This document shows, in pieces, positions 35,184 to 46,152 of a stretch of DNA of 64,000 nucleotides. How positions within the stretch are numbered: position 1 is the stretch's first letter; each line of letters begins with the position of its first letter. The position numbers and the translations under genes were made by a program. The DNA comes from Planctomycetaceae bacterium (GTDB lineage Bacteria > Planctomycetota > Planctomycetia > Planctomycetales > Planctomycetaceae), in assembly GCA_017795105.1 (NCBI GenBank), contig CP051247.1:3740001-3804000 (forward strand), given 5' to 3'. The notes beneath the pieces are model-generated. The model did not search any database and was not told the origin of the DNA. It worked only from the letters and a program-made list of their open reading frames with translations.

Positions 35184-36497
35184 ATGGCAAGTATTTCGAC
35201 AGAGTCTTCATCAGGTCGCCGGGCGATTCAGTTTGTGAGTTCCGATGGCAGCAGAAAGAGCATTCGGCTGGGTAAAGTGCCGAAGAAGTTCGCGGAGCAC
35301 TTCAAGACTCGCATTGAGCATTTAATGGCAGCGAGCGAAACAGGATCTCCATTTGATCGTGAACTGTCTCGCTGGATCTCTGACTTGTCGGATGCCATGC
35401 ACGACAAATTGGCCAGAACAGGACTGGTGCCTGGACGAAGTCGGGCCACACTTCGGGCGTTTGTTGATGACTACATCAGCATGCGTCAGTCGACAGACGC
35501 GAAGCCTGCCACGATTGTCGTATGGGGGCATACGCGCAGAAATCTGATTGAGCATTTCGGCACGGATAAGCCGCTACGCGAGATCACTGCTGGCGATGCG
35601 GAAGAATGGCGACTCTCTCTGGTCGGTCAGGGACTTGCGGAATCGACGATCAGAAAGCGATGCAGTTTCGCAAAACAGTTCTTCAATCATGCGGTGAAGA
35701 AAGCCGTCATCGACCGGAATCCGTTCGCGGATCTCAAATCGGCTGCCAAGTCGAACCCTGATCGATTCCATTTCGTCCATCGGGAAACAATGGATCGAGT
35801 TCTGCAGGCATGCCCCGATGCCGAATGGAGATTGATTGTGTCACTGGCTCGTTTTGGAGGACTTCGCTGTCCGAGCGAGATTTTCCCGTTGCGATGGTCT
35901 GACATAGACTGGCAGGCCGGTAGAATTCGTGTGACGAGTCCGAAAACAGAGCATCATGAAGGGAAGGAGAGTCGCGACATTCCGCTATTCCCCGAACTGA
36001 TCGAACCATTGAAAGCCGTTCAGGACGAGAATCCGGAAAGCAAATTCGTCATCAGCCGTTATCAGGGGCACGCAAATTTAGGCACGTCGTTCAAGCGGAT
36101 CATCAGACGGGCAGGGTCTGAACCGTGGCCGAAAGTGTTCCAGAATTTGCGAAGCACGCGGCAAACGGAGCTCGAAGAAGACTTTCCCTCACACGTTGTC
36201 TGTGCCTGGATGGGAAATAGCGAAGCGATTGCCAAGAAACACTATCTGCAGGTGACGGACGAGCATTTCGAGAAAGCGAGCGGTGCAGAAAGCGGTGCAC
36301 CGCTGGTGCAGAATCCAGTGCAGCACTCGACCGCACTAATTCGCACTGGCTCACGGCAATTGCCGGAACTCAGTGCAGAACAGGTAGTTATGCGAGCTGG
36401 TGCGAGTCGCTACCAGACAATGCAAAACTCTTCAGTGGAGGATAGGGGACTCGAACCCCTGACCTTTTGGCTGCCAGCCAAACGCTCTCCCAGCTGA
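35184..36497 (+). CDS. Tyrosine recombinase/integrase of the island
   Basis: The 437-residue protein begins at ATG 35184 with AAGGGG 8 bases upstream. An N-terminal SAM-like core-binding domain lies at about residues 85-180. The catalytic domain has Arg228 in FGGLRCPSEIFPLRW, Gln320-x-x-Arg323 in FQNLRSTR (where most family members have HxxR), and the nucleophile Tyr354 in KKHYLQVTDEHF. The last 20 residues (EDRGLEPLTFWLPAKRSPS) are read from the antisense strand of tRNA-Ala, so the gene overlaps its own attachment site. This overlap is common for tRNA-integrating recombinases. It should integrate and excise the island. Confidence 0.93.
   Translation: MASISTESSSGRRAIQFVSSDGSRKSIRLGKVPKKFAEHFKTRIEHLMAASETGSPFDRELSRWISDLSDAMHDKLARTGLVPGRSRATLRAFVDDYISMRQSTDAKPATIVVWGHTRRNLIEHFGTDKPLREITAGDAEEWRLSLVGQGLAESTIRKRCSFAKQFFNHAVKKAVIDRNPFADLKSAAKSNPDRFHFVHRETMDRVLQACPDAEWRLIVSLARFGGLRCPSEIFPLRWSDIDWQAGRIRVTSPKTEHHEGKESRDIPLFPELIEPLKAVQDENPESKFVISRYQGHANLGTSFKRIIRRAGSEPWPKVFQNLRSTRQTELEEDFPSHVVCAWMGNSEAIAKKHYLQVTDEHFEKASGAESGAPLVQNPVQHSTALIRTGSRQLPELSAEQVVMRAGASRYQTMQNSSVEDRGLEPLTFWLPAKRSPS
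36431..36451. repeat. Right att repeat (21 bp)
   Basis: It is identical to 29817-29837. It covers the 3' end of tRNA-Ala and lies within the end of the integrase reading frame. Confidence 0.88.
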
Positions 36498-36508
36498 GCT
36501 AATCCCCC
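36436..36508 (-). tRNA. tRNA-Ala (anticodon GGC)
   Basis: Read on the minus strand, the acceptor stem GGGGGAT pairs with ATCCTCC and includes the G3-U70 pair that identifies alanine tRNAs. The discriminator is A. The anticodon loop CTGGCAG gives GGC. D-arm GCTC..GAGC and T-loop GGTTCGAGTCC are complete; length is 73 nt. CCA is not encoded. It is the insertion target of the island to its left. Confidence 0.97.
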
Positions 36509-36713
36509 GGGAAAACGACGCTTCTCGCGTCGGTGGGCCGTATTATGAACAATCGGCTCACAATTGCAAATCGATGGCCCTCTTTTTTTCGTCGCCTCGA
36601 GATTCCGCGGTTTTCAGCCGGAATGACTGGACGAAACCGGACGCATCAGTCAAGGTTGTTGGGTCTTCACGCCAGTTGAACGCGGGGCACCGCGGTGCGA
36701 GGTTTAAGGGCTC

Positions 36714-38117
36714 ATGCTGAATATCCTCGATTCTGGACACGGCTCGAACCTGCGATGTTCGCGCCGGAGTTTTCTGAGTATCGGTTCCCTGCTTTGCGGC
36801 GGTCTGTCGCTGGAGCAGATGTGCCGAGCCGGGGCGAAAGCGGGAACCGGTTCCCTGCTCCGGGACCGATCGGTCATCTTTCTGTTTATGCATGGCGGTC
36901 CGAGTCAGTTCGAAACGTTCGACCCGAAGATGACTGCCCCGATGGAAATTCGCAGTGCGACCGGGGAGGTGAAGACATCTCTGCCTGGCGTGACCTTTGG
37001 CGGCACGTTCGAAAAACTGGCCCCGCTCGCCGATCGGATGGCGCTCGTCCGGTCTTTCACGACCGGAGACAGCCGGCACGACATCAAACCGATTGTGCAT
37101 CGGACGACGAACGATGCGAATCTGGGAACGATGTACGCTCGCGTCGCCGGACCGAATCATCCGGAGACCGGGATGCCGCGAAATCTCGCGCTCTATCCGC
37201 AGGCGGTCGTTCCCGAAGCCCAGCCGACGACGATGAAGTTCGGAAAGTTCGAGTCGACCGGATCGTATTCCTCCGCGCTGGCTCCGTTTGCTCCGGGAGC
37301 CGGTGGAAATCTTCAGAATGACATGAAGCTCACGCTTCCGATGCGACGGCTCAACGATCGACGGTCGCTGCTGACCGAAATCGATCGACTTCGGCGGAAC
37401 AACGATCGGGATGCGGTTTATGCCGCGATGGATCCGCTTCGCCAGCTGGCGTTCGACACCATTCTGGGCGGGCTGGCAGAGGCATTTGATCTGAGCCGGG
37501 AAGATCCGAAACTGGTCGAACGCTACGACACGAGCAGGATTGCCACGCCGGAGAATATCAGTCAGAAGTGGAACAACTACAACAACTATGTCGACAACGG
37601 ACAGAGCCTCGGCAAACTGCTACTGATGGCCCGGCGTCTGTGTGAGCGGGGAGCCGGCTTTGTGACCGTGACGACCAATTTCGTCTGGGACATGCACGCC
37701 GACAAGAACAATGCCGGCGTGGTCGAAGGCATGCGTTACATGGGACGACCGTTCGATCACGCGGTTTCCGCACTGATCGAGGATCTCCACAACCGCGGAC
37801 TCGATGAAAAGATCCTGCTCGTCTGTTGTGGGGAGATGGGCCGGACGCCGCGAATCAATAAGAACGGCGGTCGCGATCACTGGGGCAACCTGGCTCCGCT
37901 GATGTTCTCCGGCGGCGGCTTGCCGATGGGACAGGTCATCGGGGATTCGTCCCGTGATGGCAGCGTACCGGCGACGAAGCCGATTACTCTACAGAACCTT
38001 GTCGCCACGATTATGAAGTCGCTGATCGACCCGGGCGAACTCCGGCTGCTGACCGATGTTCCCCGGGAGATTATGCAGGCGACAACCGAGTGGGAATCGA
38101 TTCGCGAACTGATTTGA
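36714..38117 (+). CDS. DUF1501 domain protein
   Basis: The 467-residue protein fits DUF1501 (PF07394), a planctomycete-expanded family with a sulfatase/phosphatase-like fold. Landmarks are RRSFLSIGSLLCGGLSLEQM (a Tat-like or unusual leader), SVIFLFMHGGPSQFETFDPK, MALVRSFTTGDSRHDIKPI, WDMHADKNN, LLVCCGEMGRTPRINKNGGRDHWGNLAPLMFSGGGL and the terminal PREIMQAT. The GEMGRTP and GRDHW blocks hold the likely metal ligands. Many DUF1501 genes sit beside a DUF1549/DUF1553 (PSD1) partner; none is present here. The role is unknown. Confidence 0.92.
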   Translation: MLNILDSGHGSNLRCSRRSFLSIGSLLCGGLSLEQMCRAGAKAGTGSLLRDRSVIFLFMHGGPSQFETFDPKMTAPMEIRSATGEVKTSLPGVTFGGTFEKLAPLADRMALVRSFTTGDSRHDIKPIVHRTTNDANLGTMYARVAGPNHPETGMPRNLALYPQAVVPEAQPTTMKFGKFESTGSYSSALAPFAPGAGGNLQNDMKLTLPMRRLNDRRSLLTEIDRLRRNNDRDAVYAAMDPLRQLAFDTILGGLAEAFDLSREDPKLVERYDTSRIATPENISQKWNNYNNYVDNGQSLGKLLLMARRLCERGAGFVTVTTNFVWDMHADKNNAGVVEGMRYMGRPFDHAVSALIEDLHNRGLDEKILLVCCGEMGRTPRINKNGGRDHWGNLAPLMFSGGGLPMGQVIGDSSRDGSVPATKPITLQNLVATIMKSLIDPGELRLLTDVPREIMQATTEWESIRELI

Positions 38118-38130
38118 ACGGTGGGAAACG

Positions 38131-38163
38131 AAAAACGCCTCACTGAAAAGGCGAGGCGTTCGT
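38131..38163. terminator. Bidirectional intrinsic terminator
   Basis: AACGCCTC (38134-38141) pairs with GAGGCGTT (38153-38160), with A-rich bases before it. It lies between two convergent genes. Confidence 0.7.
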
Positions 38164-38185
38164 GAATTATTGAGCCCGGTTCCGC

Positions 38186-38722
38186 TTATGTCGCGGCGGG
38201 TTCGGTTGTCTCTTCAACGACTTCTTCCGCAGCCGCTTCGGCTGGTTCGTCAGGCAACTCTTCTTCTGTAACCTCAGCGTCTGCGGCACTTGCCGAGCTC
38301 GGAGCGATCTCGGCCTCATTGTTTGTGCTCTCAGTTCCCTTCAGCAGGGCAGCGGCCATGGCCGATTTCTGCAGGTTGGCACAACAGGCTTCTTCTTCGG
38401 CTTCCGCAGCCAGTTTTTCTTCGTGACAGCAAACTCCGGTACCGCCTTCCGCGACGCTGACCGCATGACTGCAGCAGGAGCCCCCGGCCGTGCATCCCGG
38501 AAATTGCTTGTCGGTCTTCATGCCGAGTGCGGCTTTGAAGTCGTTCTGGTTCGAGTATCCCCAGCCGCCGGCGAACAGGAGGAGGGCAACCGCGAGCAGC
38601 AGTTTGGTCATCTGGTTCCGTTTCGATGGGACAGCCGTTCGATCGATCTGCTGAGCCGATTCGACTTCTCCGGCGACCATGTTCGGGGCGTCTTCGAAAC
38701 CAGTATTCTCCTGTTGAGTCAT
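38186..38722 (-). CDS. Cys-rich single-span membrane protein with acidic tail
   Basis: ATG 38722 has GGAGGG 5 bases upstream. The 178-residue protein has a soluble N-terminus of about 37 residues and one transmembrane segment (TKLLLAVALLLFAGGWGYS). A Cys/His cluster follows at about residues 76-115 (CTAGGSCCSH, CCHEEK, ACCANL), then a Glu/Ala-rich tail. Paired cysteines of this kind could bind a metal or form disulfides outside the membrane. No family is recognised. The gene is convergent with the DUF1501 gene. Confidence 0.72.
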   Translation of the reverse strand: MTQQENTGFEDAPNMVAGEVESAQQIDRTAVPSKRNQMTKLLLAVALLLFAGGWGYSNQNDFKAALGMKTDKQFPGCTAGGSCCSHAVSVAEGGTGVCCHEEKLAAEAEEEACCANLQKSAMAAALLKGTESTNNEAEIAPSSASAADAEVTEEELPDEPAEAAAEEVVEETTEPAAT

Positions 38723-39141
38723 CGCATCCCTCCAATAAGTTGAGCGGTATCAGGCGTCCCGACAGTTTATCCACAAACAAATTGTTCGCACAGCCTTTGT
38801 TTTTCTCCGACCGAATATTTTCGCAAACCGCCTGCTGCTGTTCGCCCTACGGTTCTACCGGATAAGAAGTTGCGGCAATCTGTGGAAGGTACACAGGGAA
38901 ACCGAATCCAACTTGTGTCGGTTTGGACAGGCGGGCCGATCGGAGTTTGACCTGACCCTGCGCGGTTCGTAGACTGAACTGAGGTCGTTGATGTGTGGGG
39001 AGTTGTGTGTTCTGCGCAGCAGGCTCTGCTCCGACGATCTGCCCTGATGATACCCTTCAAAAACGAACCCTCTTCAATCGATGCAATGTCGCGCATTGGG
39101 GGAGGGGCCGTCGCCTGTGCTGGATCGAAATGAGGAACACC
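38723..39141. other. Intergenic region, no gene seen
   Basis: There are 419 bases between divergent genes. A perfect 9-base DnaA-box-like TTATCCACA lies at 38767-38775, but no second box, AT-rich unwinding region or replication gene accompanies it. Confidence 0.5.
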
Positions 39142-40062
39142 ATGCGAAGCTTCCTTTCTCCCGTCGTATGCAGCGTTCTCGTAGCCGCTGTCAGTATGCT
39201 CACCTGTTCCGACTCGCTTCAGGCCCAGCCGAAGAAAGATCCGGTCGAAACGCACACTCTCACGGCCAAAGACGGCTGGCCGATCAAGATCACGTATTAC
39301 AAGCACGAGGGCAATCGGGATACGCCGGTCGTCGTGCTGCTGCATGCCATGGGAGGCGATCGACGCGCCTGGACGGCTGGTTACGCCAATCAACTGTGGA
39401 CCAAGGGGTTTGCGGTCATTGCGGTTGATCTGCGGAAGCACGGGGAAAGTAAGGCAGAAACGTCCAGCGGTGCGGCGACTGATGTCGGCGATCTCAAGCC
39501 GGACGATTACAAACGGATGGTCGCTTTCGATATGGAAGCGGTCAAGAACTTCATCTTCAAGGAGCATCAGGATCAGAACCTGAATATGCGGAAGATGGGG
39601 ATAGTTGCTCCGGAAATGTCTGCAGTGATCGCTCTCAACTTCGCGATGGTCGACTGGCAGCAGGTTCCGTACGACGACGCTCCGGTCGCTTCGATGCGGA
39701 CACCCCGGGGACAGGATGTGCGGGCCATCGTGCTGATTTCTCCCGAGACATCGGTCCGCGGACTCACGACCGCCGTTCCCGTCCGGAAGATGCGAAACGG
39801 GGCCCTGCCGATTGCCTTTCTGTTCTGCGTCGGTGCCGAAGACACACTCGACAAGGGCGACACGCAACAGCTGTACTCGCAGATTCGCGGCCGCGGAAGT
39901 TCTGACCGCGTTCTGATGGAATCGTATCCTTACAACCTGCGGGGCATGGCACTGTTTGGCAAGAACCTGAAGATCGAGCCGCACATTGAAGTCTTCCTCG
40001 AGAAGTTTCTGCTCGAACTGGAAGACGAATGGGTCGACCGTCGCAGCAGACTGCAGCGATAA
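39142..40062 (+). CDS. Secreted alpha/beta-hydrolase-fold protein lacking the nucleophile
   Basis: ATG 39142 has GAGGA 5 bases upstream and gives 306 residues with a signal peptide (MRSFLSPVVCSVLVAAVSMLTCSDSLQAQP). The alpha/beta-hydrolase core is clear: TPVVVLLHAMGGDRRAW, GFAVIAVDLRKHGES and KMGIVAPEMSAVIALNFA. The last is the nucleophile elbow, normally G-x-S-x-G, but it reads A-P-E-M-S, so the serine position holds Glu. An Asp-bearing strand (PIAFLFCVGAEDTLD) is kept. The protein may be a binding or structural homologue. It is followed by a terminator and then a sulfatase gene. Confidence 0.8.
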   Translation: MRSFLSPVVCSVLVAAVSMLTCSDSLQAQPKKDPVETHTLTAKDGWPIKITYYKHEGNRDTPVVVLLHAMGGDRRAWTAGYANQLWTKGFAVIAVDLRKHGESKAETSSGAATDVGDLKPDDYKRMVAFDMEAVKNFIFKEHQDQNLNMRKMGIVAPEMSAVIALNFAMVDWQQVPYDDAPVASMRTPRGQDVRAIVLISPETSVRGLTTAVPVRKMRNGALPIAFLFCVGAEDTLDKGDTQQLYSQIRGRGSSDRVLMESYPYNLRGMALFGKNLKIEPHIEVFLEKFLLELEDEWVDRRSRLQR

Positions 40063-40080
40063 CGAGGACTCAACTCCAGT

Positions 40081-40111
40081 GGCACTGACTCAGGTCAGTG
40101 CCTTTCTTTTT
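40081..40111 (+). terminator. Intrinsic terminator
   Basis: GGCACTGAC (40081-40089) pairs with GTCAGTGCC (40094-40102), followed by TTTCTTTTT. It follows the alpha/beta-hydrolase gene by about 20 bases. Confidence 0.85.
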
Positions 40112-40182
40112 GGGGGACGCTTCCCTCACGCTGGCTGAGCCAGTTGCACATCTCTCCGAGTCGTTTTCAAGAAGGGCTGCAA

Positions 40183-41634
40183 ATGAAACCGGTGCGTCTG
40201 TTCGTGCTGCTGGCGCTGGCCAGTCTGTTCTTCTCTCCGACATCCCAGGCCGCTCCGGCCGAGAAGTCGAATTCCGAGAAGATGAACTTCGTGTTCTTTC
40301 TGGTCGACGATCTCGGCTGGGCCGATCTTGGCTGTTTCGGCAGCGAGTACTACGAAACCCCGGAAATCGATAAGCTGTGCGCCTCCGGCATGAAGTTCAC
40401 GCAGGGGTATGCGGCCTGCCCGGTCTGTTCTCCCACGCGGGCCAGCATCATGACGGGGCGGCATCCGGTGCGGGTCGATGTCACCGACTGGCTTCCCGGC
40501 ATGGATACGAGCCGCGCAAAGAATGCGAAGTTCAAACACGTGCACGACCGGGACGATCTCGCGCTGGAAGAGATTACGATTGCCGAAGCGCTCAAAGAAG
40601 GCGGGTATCAGACCTTCTTTGCCGGTAAGTGGCACCTGGGCGACGAAGGCAACTGGCCCACTGAACAGGGCTTCGATATCAACATCGGTGGACACGATCG
40701 CGGATCGCCGCCGGGCGGCTACTACGCTCCCTGGAAGAATCCGGTTCTTGAAGCCAAAGAAAAGGACGAGTATCTGACCGAGCGCCTGACGGAAGAATCG
40801 GTCAAATTCTTGAAGTCGCGGGATGAAGAGAAACCGTTTCTGCTTTATCTGTCGTACTACAACGTCCATACGCCAATCACACCTTACAAAAAGCATATCG
40901 AACACTTCGAGAACAAAGCGGCTCGCGAGTTCGACACGCCGACTCCGACCATCGAGGAACACGATGGCGTTTCGCGAGCTCGACAGGACAACCCCGAGTA
41001 TGCCTCGATGATCAAAGCCGTGGACGACAGTGTCGGCATGCTGATGAGAACTCTCGACGAGTTGTCGCTGGACGAAAACACGACTGTCTTCTTCTTTTCC
41101 GACAACGGCGGACTCTGCACGACCCGCAATGCGGGACCGACGTCGAATCTGCCGCTTCGCTCGGGCAAGGGCTGGCTTTACGAAGGGGGCGTCCGTGAGC
41201 CGATGATCGTTCGGGCTCCGGGAGTGACGTCGCCCGGTTCGGTCTGTGAGGTTCCCGTCGTCAGTATGGACTTCTTCCCCACGATCCTCGAACTGGCCGG
41301 GATGGAGAGCCGCCCCGATCTGCATGCCGACGGGCAATCGCTGGTGCCGCTGCTGAAACAGGAAGACGCCGGGAAAGACCGAACCTTCTACTGGCATTAC
41401 CCACACTACCACGGATCGACCTGGACGCCGGGAGCCTCCATCCGGAAGGGAGACTGGAAGCTGATTCAGTTCTACCACTACGGCAATCACGAGCTTTACA
41501 ACCTGAAGGATGATCCGGGGGAGCAGAAGGACCTGGCGAAAGCCAATCCGCTGAAAGCCCGCCAGCTCAAACAGGCCCTGAGTTCCTGGCAGAAAACCAT
41601 GAAGGCGAAGATGCCGGAGCCGATCGACGAATAA
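40183..41634 (+). CDS. Secreted arylsulfatase-type sulfatase
   Basis: From ATG 40183 the product is 483 residues with a signal peptide (MKPVRLFVLLALASLFFSPTSQAAP). The sulfatase core is clear: FVFFLVDDLGWADLGCFGS has the two metal-binding Asp residues. VCSPTRASIMTGRHP holds the CxPxR motif, whose Cys becomes formylglycine. HLGDEGNWPTEQGFD and FFSDNGGL (DN metal ligands) follow. No sulfatase-maturing enzyme is in the window. Planctomycetes use many such enzymes on sulfated polysaccharides; the exact substrate cannot be told from sequence. GAAGGG precedes the start. Confidence 0.95.
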   Translation: MKPVRLFVLLALASLFFSPTSQAAPAEKSNSEKMNFVFFLVDDLGWADLGCFGSEYYETPEIDKLCASGMKFTQGYAACPVCSPTRASIMTGRHPVRVDVTDWLPGMDTSRAKNAKFKHVHDRDDLALEEITIAEALKEGGYQTFFAGKWHLGDEGNWPTEQGFDINIGGHDRGSPPGGYYAPWKNPVLEAKEKDEYLTERLTEESVKFLKSRDEEKPFLLYLSYYNVHTPITPYKKHIEHFENKAAREFDTPTPTIEEHDGVSRARQDNPEYASMIKAVDDSVGMLMRTLDELSLDENTTVFFFSDNGGLCTTRNAGPTSNLPLRSGKGWLYEGGVREPMIVRAPGVTSPGSVCEVPVVSMDFFPTILELAGMESRPDLHADGQSLVPLLKQEDAGKDRTFYWHYPHYHGSTWTPGASIRKGDWKLIQFYHYGNHELYNLKDDPGEQKDLAKANPLKARQLKQALSSWQKTMKAKMPEPIDE

Positions 41635-42084
41635 TCGGCGAACTCTCTCAGGTGTAGAACGTGAACATTCCGTCTGCGGTCGAGCCGGTGAGGGATTCGC
41701 CTCACCGGCATGAGGATCGTCGGCTGGAACTGCGGAAATGAGCCCGATTCGGCCTGTTTGCGGTCGGACTGTATGGGTTATTCAGGTGAGTCGGAATGCA
41801 ACGGTCGGGAGTGCCATTTCTCCCCTGACGCCTGTGCTCCGAGGAATCGCGGCAATTCGTCGAACTGCTTCCATTTTGGAAAGAAAATCCTTCAAAGGCG
41901 GTCGAAACAGAGGATACAATTCTTTTTGAGAATTAGATCCGCCTCAATTTCGCGCCCGTCAAGGTTTGCCGAGATTGCCGCGTCCACTATCGATAGAGTT
42001 CAGGCGGCCTGAAGTTTGGTCGACCGGCCGTAGACGAAAGCTCTGTTCCGCCTGTAATACGCCCGCCCGGGGAGATGCATCACG
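41635..42084. other. Intergenic region, no gene seen
   Basis: There are 450 bases with no reading frame of protein-like composition that has a ribosome site. It probably carries the promoter of the VWA gene at 42085. Confidence 0.45.
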
Positions 42085-44655
<2,571 letters not shown>

Positions 44656-44735
44656 ATTCTGAACACGATTGCGATCGTCGCGATTGTGAGCCAGACCATG
44701 CACAGCGGATCGGGAAGAAATCTCCCCGGTCCGTT

Positions 44736-46103
44736 GTGTCATTTTCCGACCTGATCGGAACTGCCCGGCTGCTGGCGGCAGTTCCCGGGCTGTCGACCAG
44801 TCCTGTCTTCCTTCAAGCTGAAACCGTAGATCCTCTCAGCGATCTTGAAAGCCCGCCCTCCCGTGAGATCTGGAAGGAATACTTCTCGACGTCGCACGAG
44901 GGGTCGGAAGTCCGCGACCTGATTCAAAAACTGCAGCGAGGACGACATTTCGATCATATCGTCGTGGCTCTCGAAGAGGCGTTGAGAGCAGGCAATACCG
45001 AGCCCTGGATGTATGAAGTCCTGGCTCTGTCGATGGAGATCGAAGGGCGGCCCGAAGAAGAGGTCAATCGGGTCCTCCTGTCGCTGACCGACTTCAACGC
45101 GACCGATGTTCCCAACCTGCTCGGCTCGGCTGCCTATCTCGTTCGTCTCGGAGCTGAGAAGCAGGCCCTCAATCTCTATCAGCAGGTCTCGCGACTGCAA
45201 CCGACTCGGCCGGAACCGTATCTGCTCGGGCTGCGTCTGGCCGAGAAGCTGGATGACGTCGAAGCGGGCATCTGGGCTGGAACTGGCATCCTGACTTACT
45301 ACTGGTTCGAAGGCTATGAGCAACAGCACAATCGGGCCGTCAAGCTGCTGTCGAACTGGAAGCTCGCCGCCGAGCAGAAGGGGAACACGGAACTGGCCGA
45401 GCGGATCGCGGAGAACCTGGAACGGGCGCAGATTCGGGATCTCGAATTGCGACTCACCTGGTCGGGCGATGCGGATCTTGACCTGATCGTCGCCGAACCA
45501 TTGGGGACGACCTGCTCGTTCGCAAATCCGCACACGGCATCTGGAGGAGCGCTCCTTCACGAAGGAGCCGGGCCGAATCAGGCCGAATGCTACGAACATT
45601 TTGTCTGCGCATTCGGAGCCCCCGGGGCGTACATGGTGACGGTGCAGTACAACTACGGTCGCGTTGTCGGGAATCGGGCTCGTCTGGAGGTGATTCGATA
45701 CGCCGGGACCGATCACGAGCAGCGAGATTCGGTGAATGTCGTGTTCGACCAGCAGACCAAGAAGTTCCGGGTTTCGTTGCACCAGGGCCGCCGCACCGAA
45801 CAGACGCCCGTCTTCGAGCCGGTGCGGAAGAGCGATGAAGAACGCCAGAAACAGACGGCGATACTGCTCCATCAACTGCGGCAAGGGCTACGCTATCAGC
45901 CTCCTGCTCCACTCAATCAGATCTCGCCCGTTGCGGCAGGAGCCGTCGGATACTCGCCTGTCGTTGCTCCGGTCACTTCCGGGGTTCGGCTCGATGCCAC
46001 GGCGGTCGTTTCTCCGGACCGCAGATATGTCCGGCTGGGGATGCGGCCCTCAATCACCAACGTGACCGACGTCTTCACCTTCAGTTTTGCAGGTGGGCCC
46101 TGA
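44736..46103 (+). CDS. TPR-like and DUF2135-like protein, partner of the VWA protein
   Basis: The start GTG 44736 gives 455 residues; the ribosome site is weak and the N-terminus looks only partly like a signal sequence. About residues 40-215 are TPR-like helical repeats (AAYLVRLGAEKQALNLYQQVSRLQPTRPEPYLLGLRLAE). Residues 235-350 resemble DUF2135 (YfaP-like): LRLTWSGDADLDLIVAEPLGTTCSFANP...GAPGAYMVTVQYNYG. The C-terminus VVSPDRRYVRLGMRPSITNVTDVFTFSFAGGP resembles a conserved planctomycete secretin-type tail. Its position after the VWA/secretin-N protein suggests that the two work in one envelope complex. Confidence 0.72.
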   Translation: MSFSDLIGTARLLAAVPGLSTSPVFLQAETVDPLSDLESPPSREIWKEYFSTSHEGSEVRDLIQKLQRGRHFDHIVVALEEALRAGNTEPWMYEVLALSMEIEGRPEEEVNRVLLSLTDFNATDVPNLLGSAAYLVRLGAEKQALNLYQQVSRLQPTRPEPYLLGLRLAEKLDDVEAGIWAGTGILTYYWFEGYEQQHNRAVKLLSNWKLAAEQKGNTELAERIAENLERAQIRDLELRLTWSGDADLDLIVAEPLGTTCSFANPHTASGGALLHEGAGPNQAECYEHFVCAFGAPGAYMVTVQYNYGRVVGNRARLEVIRYAGTDHEQRDSVNVVFDQQTKKFRVSLHQGRRTEQTPVFEPVRKSDEERQKQTAILLHQLRQGLRYQPPAPLNQISPVAAGAVGYSPVVAPVTSGVRLDATAVVSPDRRYVRLGMRPSITNVTDVFTFSFAGGP

Positions 46104-46152
46104 ATTTGTTCCGGCCCGGTGGGCTGCGTAGAATGGCTGCGGAGTTCAGCCC

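Larger units (their letters stand above)
29817..36451. mobile_element. Integrative island in the 3' end of tRNA-Ala(GGC)
   Basis: Two identical 21-bp sequences, at 29817-29837 and 36431-36451, bound this 6.6-kb segment. The right copy is the 3' end of an intact minus-strand tRNA-Ala plus 5 downstream bases; the left copy is a truncated duplicate. Inside are a HEPN-motif protein, a type IIG restriction-modification gene, an excisionase-like gene and a tyrosine recombinase gene that abuts the tRNA. This is the layout of a tRNA-targeting genomic island with defence cargo. No replication, conjugation or phage structural genes are present, so it would need help to move between cells. Confidence 0.88.

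Noticed and set aside
38767..38775. Perfect DnaA-box-like TTATCCACA
   Set aside because: It is a single copy with no dnaA/dnaN genes, second box or AT-rich unwinding region nearby. A 9-mer can occur by chance in 64 kb.
41710..42012. 100-codon frame between the sulfatase and VWA genes
   Set aside because: It has no ribosome site, a high content of Cys/Arg/Ser, and no recognisable domain.
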